48,550 nt of DNA, taken from assembly GCA_905236645.1 (NCBI GenBank), contig CAJOMZ010000008.1:1-48550 (forward strand), read 5' to 3'. The notes under the pieces were generated by a model. It made no database searches. It saw only the letters and a list, made by a program, of their open reading frames with translations, and had not been told where the DNA came from. This DNA is from an uncultured Bacteroidales bacterium (GTDB taxonomy: Bacteria; Bacteroidota; Bacteroidia; Bacteroidales; P3). The first letter of the stretch is position 1. Each line of letters begins with the position of its first letter. The position numbers were made by a program, and so were the translations under genes. This document shows positions 18,501 through 27,500 of this stretch, piece by piece.

Positions 18501-21500
18501 ATCACACTGACCATACCGCTCACACTTGACGGGGCTCCTTACAGCAATACTCTTGTTGCCAACTGGACCACCCAGAACGGCTGCGACAGCATCGTGACAA
18601 TCAACTACACTGTTAATCCGACCACCTATGAGTCTGTTAACTATGCCACCTGCTATCGTTACACTTGGGATCTCAATGGCGAGACCTACACCGAGAGCGG
18701 CAGCTACAGCTTCACTCAGACCGATGGCAACAGCTATCACTGCGATAACGTTGTTACCCTCAACTTGACTATCAACGACAGCGTGGTTGACTATGATACA
18801 GCTTACCACTGCTCTGAGTACAAGTATGAGGATGTTGTCTACCGTGAAACCCAGACCTTCCGCGAGGTCCTCGAACCCACCGATGATGGTTGTGAGCACG
18901 TCCGTTACATCACCCATACCGTCATCCCAACTCAGATGACCGACCTCTATGTTGTCACTAATGTGCCTTACACTTGGCAGAATGGCGTAACTTACACTGA
19001 GAGCGTGGATCCTGTATACTTTGAGACCACCACTCTCGAATACGCCGCTACCATCGGTACAGAAGTCACTTCTTGCGATAGCATCTTAGTGCTTCATCTT
19101 ACCATTGTAGACGATACTGCAGAGTTCTGCGAGAACGAACTGCCGTATAACTACAATGCTATGGGCATCACACTTGATGGCACTACAAGTACACGGAACA
19201 CCTGGATATCTTTAGCAGCACAAGACATCTATCAGATGGAGAATGTGGCCAACTATTTCTTTGGATCTTCAAATCCTGGTCAGTGGACACAGTGGCGCAC
19301 TCGATTCCTCCCTGGTGAACACGACAGTATGCTTACGGTAATCGGCACAGAAGTCGTTAACATTTTAAGTGAATATATAACTGTTGACCTTGTTGTCAAT
19401 GGTGAGACCAAAGCAACCAAGACACTCCACGGTCTTCCTCAGTATAATTGGATTGACTTGTTCTTCGACACACCGGTCCGCATCAATGATAATGATACTG
19501 TTGACTTTGTTTACACTGCAGAAAGTGCATATGCACTTTACACAATTGCTAACACCAACGGCATTGCACGTCCTAACAACTATCAGGTGAGATATTCGCC
19601 TGATAATGAATGGGGAACAGTAGCAGGACAAGATGGTTTGTACTACAACTTCATCACTTGGCACAACTTCGGTATTGATGATGGTTTCTACTATGTTAGA
19701 AATACTGAAGACCACCACGACACTATTCTCTACTATGTTGTCAACCGTAATACCACCGAGGAGGTTCCCGTTGTCGCCTGCGACAGCTACACCTGGACTG
19801 ATGGCACTGGTATGACCTACACCGAGAGCGGCGAATACGTATATAATACCACTAACGCCAACGGCTGCGAACACACTGCCACGTTGAACCTCACCGTCAA
19901 TGTGAATAGTAGCGAGACACTTGCCGCCGTTGAAGCCTGCAACAGCTATGACTGGACTTACAACGGCCAGGCTGCCGGCACCTACACCGAGAGTGGCGAA
20001 TACACATTCAACTTCACCGATGCTAATGGCTGCGCCAGCGTTGCTACTCTGCCGCTGACCATCCACAACAGCGTGAACGATACTCTTGCCGCCGTCGCAG
20101 CTTGCGATAGCTATGACTGGACTTACAACGACGTAACTGTCGGCACCTACACCACCTCTGGCGATCAGGTCTACAACTTCACCGACGCCAACGGCTGCAA
20201 TGCTACAGTTACTCTGCCGCTGACTATCAACGCCTCGACTGAACGTGACGAGACCGTCGTTGTCAACGCTGCCAGCACATATCGCAATGGTAACTACTAT
20301 GCAGCCAGCGCTACTCCGTACGTCTTTGACGAGTACGGCACCAACGCTGCTGGATGTCCTGATACCGTCCACATCACCCTCATCGTCCACCAGGGCGCTA
20401 CCGAGGATGTTGAGGTCAACGCTTGCGGTGAGTACACCTGGGAGACCACCAACAATGGCAATGGCCACACCTATCAGTGGATCTCCAACGCCGAGCGTAT
20501 GCAGAACAATGCCCTCTATATGGACATCACCAATCCCGCCAACCCGGTTTACATCCACGTTGGTGAGAACCCGACCTTTGCTACCTACAATCCCGATAGC
20601 ACTATCAACACCACCTATGTGCTGTGGCTCAACCTCAGCGAGGCAGGCTACGAAACTGTCGACCTTGGCACTATCCTGCTGAGCCAGCAGAACAGCCTGA
20701 TTGTCAATGGTGGCAACGATACGCTTGATGCTCAGACCATCGACCTCAGCGAGTACGTTGCTGCTGGTCAGAATGCTACCCTGAACGTTCAGGTACGTCA
20801 CAACAGCCCGAGCAACTGGTACTGCGGCAACATCGTAACCTATACCGCTAACCTGGTATGGAACTACGATACCGTTTACGCTACCGTTTGCGACGTGACT
20901 TCTTACGAGTGGACCGACGCTGGTCAGACCTTCCCTGTCACCACTGGCGACGATAACTATTACACGTACACCTTCAACGCCGGTACCGATTCTGAAATGG
21001 TTACCACGATGAATGTCACCGTTACCGCTCGTACCAACAGCACCCCGCAGGTTGTTGATTCGTGCTTCACCTACACCTGGGCTGCCGGCGACGGCCAGAC
21101 CTATACCACCAGCGGTACTTACTACTGGAACGACGATGCTAACTGTACGCTCGAGACCCTCAACCTGACGATCTTCGACAACAGCAGCTACACGTTGCCC
21201 GCTGTTACCGCCTGCGACAGCTACACCTGGACTTACAACACTGTTGAAGTCGGTACCTACACAACCTCTGGCGACTGCACCTTCGACATCACCGATGTCA
21301 ATGGTTGCGCTGCTACTGTTACCCTGCCGCTGACTATCAACAAGAACCACGGTCATAGCTCAGTTGTCACCGCTTGCAACAGCTACAGCTGGAGTGCAAA
21401 CGACGGCAATGACTACGTACTTGATTCTGCTCAGGTTAAGGTTGTTGAATACACCGACGTTAACACCTGCGTTGGTTACGACACCCTCACGCTGTCCATC

Positions 21501-24500
21501 AACGAAAGCACCAACTACACTGATGTACAGACTGCTTGCGGCAGCTTCGATTGGATTGTCAACGGCGTAACCGTCGGCACCTACACCGAAACTGACAGCA
21601 CTGCTACTTATACCATTACTAATGGCAACGCCGCTGGTTGCGACAGCATTGTTACCCTCAACCTGACGGTCTACAATCCGCGCATCTTCAGCCGCGACCA
21701 GTATGCTTACGGCAACGGTATCACCATCAATGGCCAGTTCTATGAGGCTCCCACCACCGGCGTCGCTACCTACAACCTGGTTCTCGACACCGTTGATCCT
21801 GAAGCCGGCAACTGCCCCACTGTGGTTAATGTAACTCTCTATGTATCGCAGTATGAATACTACTATACTAACTATGTGGCTTGTGGCTCTTACACTTGGC
21901 CTGTCAACAACCACACTTATCGTGGCCTGACCGAAGCTGAGGCTGCTGCCAACCCGACAGCTCGCTACTTCGACGAGACCGACACTGTTGCTATCACCAG
22001 CAACCCGATGTTGACCACTGGCAACCGTATCGATGTCCTGAACCTGACTATCAACAACCCGAGTGTGACCGAAATCACCCGTACCGTTCTGATGAGCCAG
22101 CTCGAGGCCGGCTACACGCTGACACTCGAAGGCAATGTTGAGGACTTCAGCGCCGAATATGCCGCACAACAGACCACTACCGTTACCCGTAGCTACAGCC
22201 TCGGTGCTCACGCTGCTTGCGACAGCATCGTCAACTACACTATCAACCTGGTGTGGAACTACGATACTGTCAATGCTACCGTTTGCGACGTGACCTCATA
22301 CGAGTGGACTGCCGCTGAGGAGACCTTCGCAGTCACCACCGGCGACAACCTCTATACTCACGTTTTCAACGCCGGTACAGAGACTGAGCAGGTCACCACA
22401 ATGAAGGTTACCGTCAACGCTCGTGCAGAGGCTCCTCAGGCTCCTGTCACTGTTTGCGACAGCTACACCTGGCACGGAACCGAGTACACCGCTTCGGCCG
22501 ACCTCGAGTTCAACAACGATTCCAACTGTACACACGAAACCCTCGCGCTGACCATCAACACCAATGCTGGTACTGATGCAACCGTCGCCGAGTGCTTCAC
22601 CTACACCTGGAACGTTCCTACCTACGAACTTGATGCTACCACCACCAACTACGTTGCTGCCGAAGATATCAGCAACACCTACACCGAGGGTGGTGTCAAG
22701 ACTGTCACATTCATCGATGCCAACGGTTGCGAGGGTACTGCTACCCTTAACCTGACCATCTTTGCTGACAGCTCCGAGACTCTCGCTGCCGTCACCGCTT
22801 GCGACAGCTACGAATGGACCTACAATAATGTTGTTGTCAACACCTACACTGAAGGTGGCGACAAGACCTACAACTGGACAGATGTTAACGGTTGTGCTGC
22901 AACGGCCACACTGCCGCTGACCATCAACAACAGCGCTTCTGTCAATGTTGAATTCTGGGAGGGCGAAGGCAGCTACCGCTACACCGGTATCTACACCACC
23001 GCTACTCCTCAGATGCTCAGCGCAAGCAGCACACCTTACAACTTCGTCGAGACAGTTGCCGGTGCTACTGCTGAAGGCTGCGACAGCATCTACAACATTA
23101 CTCTCCACGTGGGTAACTACTTCTATGCTACCGAGACCTACCGTTCGTGCAACAGCTTCACTTGGGAGCGTAACAACCACACCTACACACGCCTCACCGA
23201 CGAGCAGGCCGCTGCCAACCCGACAGCTCTCTACTTCGACGAGACCGACAACACTGTGGTTCTCTACAACCCGACAGTCAATGTACCGAACGAAGGCACA
23301 TACGACAGCCTCTTTATGCTCCAACTCACCCTTGACGCCATCTGGTCGCAGACCGATGTCATCAACTTCCCCGTGAGCGAAGGCATCTTCAGCTACAACG
23401 GTAACAACTACGACTTCACAATGACCAACGATGAGGGTCGTATGTTCACCGATTCGACTGTTATTGACACTGTCCACCTCACAGCAACTACCTTCTGCGA
23501 CAGCATCTACTATGTAACGATCAATGTGTACAACAACTATCGCGAGGTTGAGACCGCTGACATCTGCGCCACCACCAACGAATTCACTTGGAGAGGCCAG
23601 ACCATCAGCACTGTCACTACCGACTTCGATACGGTTCATACATATTATATCTATGACGCTATCAACGCCAACGACAGTGTACAGTACATCACCATCACTC
23701 AGCATCCTTTGACATACGCTACCGAGCGCCGTACCGCTTGCGACAGCTACACTTGGGAACTCAATGGCGAGACCTACACCGTTAGCACGACCAACGAGAC
23801 CTATGCTACGCAAGACCAGTATGGTTGCGACTCCATCGTCACCCTGACGCTGACCATCAACCACAGCAGCAGCAACTTCATTGAAACTACTGTGTGCGAT
23901 ACCTACACTTGGACCGCCAACAACGCTGCCCAGACCGAGATCGGCACCTACACCGCTACTCCTAACGACACCCTGCGCTATGAATACATCAGCGACGAGG
24001 GCTGCCCGAGCACCGATGTACTTGTCCTCACCGTCAACAGCAACACCAACACCAAGTACACTGTCGACGAATGCGACAGCTACACCTGGGAGAATGGCGA
24101 CGGCCAGACCTACACAACCAGCGGCGTCTATACTTACGACTATAACACCACCGACGGTTGCCCGAGCACCGACACCCTCGACCTCACCATCCGTAACAAC
24201 AGCAACCAGACCATCGACAAGGTTGTTTGCGACAGCTACGTTTGGACTGCTGCCGACGGCGGTAACGGCGAGACCTACACCACTGACGGTACTTACACCT
24301 ATGAGTATGAAGCCGAGAATGGTTGCCCGAGCATCAACACCCTCAACCTGACTGTCAACACCAATGCTGGCAGCACTGAGGATGTAACCATCTGCGACAG
24401 CTACACTTGGAATGTTCCTACTTACGTCCTCAACGCCACAACCGGTCTCTATGAGCTTGGTGATGCTATCAGCAACACCTACACCGAGAGCGGCGAAAAG

Positions 24501-27500
24501 ACTGTCACCTTCACCGATGTTAACGGCTGCCAGGGTACCGCTACCCTCAACCTGACCATCAACGTCAACGAAGGTACTGTTGAGAATGTTGCTGAGTGCC
24601 AGAGCTACACTTGGGCTGTCACTGGCAACACCTACACCACGAGCGACACCATCACTGCCACTATCACCGATGACAACGGTTGCGTGGGTACTGCTACCCT
24701 GAACCTGACCATCGGCACGATGCGTACATTTGTCAGCCAGACTGTCACCAACTGCGGTCCTTACACCTGGATTGTCAACGACAGCATCCTGGGCACCTTT
24801 GATCAGAGCATCGATGCTTCGGCCGACCTGCCCAACAGCATCACTGGCTGCGACAGCGTGGTTATGCTGACCCTCACGGTCAACCCGCTCAATGTCACCG
24901 AAGAGACCATCTGCGGCAACGGTTCTTATGTGTGGACGGTGAACAACACCACCTACACCGAGGCCGGCACCTATGAAGAGGCTGAAACCGACGCCAATGG
25001 CAACTGCATCAGCGCTGAGCGCCTTGTCCTCGCCGTCAACCCGGTTAAGGAAACCGCTCTCACCGACCAGATCTGCCTCGGCAGCGACTACACAGCCAAC
25101 GACTTCAACATCGCTGCTGCCGATATGCCCGACGCAGGTGAATACACCTTCACTCGTACTCTGACCAGCTCTCTGAACTGCGACAGCATCGTAACCCTCA
25201 CCCTCACCGTTGGTGACGTCCTCACCAATGCAGTCGAGGTTACGGCTTGCGACAGCTACACTTGGACTGCCGGCGACAACAATGAGTACACCTTCACCGC
25301 CAGCGGCACCTACACCAGCGAGGCTTACGCCAACGCTATGGGCTGCACCACTGTCGATGAACTCACTCTGACCATCAACCAGAACTCCAGCACTGGTTAC
25401 ACCGAGACCGTATGCGATGGCTATATGTGGAACGGTACCCAGTACACCGAGTCTGGCGAATACACCTATGAGTACACTGACAACAACGGTTGCGTGAGCG
25501 TTGACACTCTCCACCTGACTATCAACAACAGCGTCATCAACAACATTGAGATGACCGCTTGCGATAGCTACACCTGGACTGATGGTGACGGCGAGACCTA
25601 CACCACCAGCGGTGTCTACTCTTACAGCTACACCACCACCAGCGGTTGCAGCGGCACCGACTACCTCGTGCTGACTATCAACAGCAATTCCAACACCGAA
25701 TACACCGAAACAGTTTGCGACAGCTACATCTGGAATGGAACTGAGTACAACGAAAGCGGCGACTACGTGTTCGAATACGAGGCTGAAAACGGCTGCCCGA
25801 GCAAGGATGTCCTCCACCTGACGGTGAACATCAGCACCAGCAGCGAGGAGACCGCTGAGAGCTGCAGCTTCTACAACTGGCACGGCGAGACCTACACCAC
25901 CAGCGGCGACTACGCCTACGTCTCGACCAACGACGCCGGTTGCCAGAACACTGCTACTCTGCACCTGACCATCAACAACCCGGTTGTCGTTACCATCGAC
26001 ACCACGGTTTGCGGATACTTCACTTGGAACGGCATCTCTTATGACCAGAGCGATGTGATTACTCACAGCTTCACCGCCGCTAACGGCTGCGACAGCACTG
26101 AGATAATCAACCTCACTGTCAACAACGTCCAGACGTCGTTTGTTATGGCTACCGCTTGCGACAGCTACACTTGGGATGTCAACGGCGAGACCTACACTAC
26201 CGGTGGCGTGCGCGTTGCAATCCTTGAAAACGCTTCCACCAATGGCTGCGACAGCTTGATCACTCTCTCTCTGACACTGAACTACAGCAGCAACAGCAGC
26301 GAGACCGTCACCGCTTGCGACAGCTACACCTGGAACGGTCAGACCTACACCACCAGCGGTACGCAAACCTACGCCTACACCTCGACCGAGGGTTGCCCGA
26401 GCGTTGATACTCTCTACCTGACTATCAACAACAGCACCGTCAGCGAGGAGACGGCAGCAGCTTGCAACAGCTACACCTGGAACGGCAATGTCTACAACCA
26501 GAGCGGCGACTACACCAATGTCACCACCAACAACGCTGGTTGCGCCGACACCGCTATCCTCCACCTGACCATCAATACTCCGGTGACCACCAACATCACC
26601 GAGACTACCTGCAACAGCTACACCTGGAACGGTGCTACCTACACCACCAGCGGTATCTACACCAACACCTACACCGCTGCTAACGGCTGCGACAGTATCG
26701 TCAACCTGATGCTTACTGTCAGCGCACCTGTTACCAGCACTGTCAACGCTACTGCTTGCGACAGCTACACTTGGAACGGCACTGCCTACACCACCACCGG
26801 CACCTACACCTACAACGGTACGGCCGCCAACGGATGCGACAGCATTGTCACCCTGAACCTCGTCGTCAACAACAGCGAGACCACTGCCATCAGTGCTACG
26901 GCTTGCAACAGCTACACCTGGAACGGTGCTACCTACACCGCCACGGGTAACTACACGCAGTCCTTCACCACCACGGCAGGTTGCGACAGTGTTGTAACAC
27001 TGGCACTGGCTATCTCGCCTGCTTACCAGACCACGATCAACCAGTCCTCTTGCAGCAGCTACACCTGGAACGGTAACACCTACACCACCAGCGGTAACTA
27101 TACGCACACCTACACCGCAGCCAACGGTTGCGACAGCATCGTGACCCTGAACCTGACGCTGACCCCGACCATCAATATGACGGTTACGGCTACGGCTTGC
27201 GACAGCTACACCTGGAACGGTACGGTCTACACCACCAGCGGTAACTACACGCACAACTACACTGCAGCCAACGGTTGCGACAGCGTTGTCACCTTGACGC
27301 TCACTGTCAACAACAGCGTTGCCGTCAACACAGTCCAGACGGTTTGCGACAGCTACACTTGGAACGGTATGATGTACGTTGCATCGGGTGTCTATACACA
27401 GTCCTTCGACGCCGCTAACGGCTGCGACAGCACTGTAACCCTGACGCTTACCGTAAATCAGTCGTACAACGTTGTAGAGAATGTTGCAGAATGCGACAGC

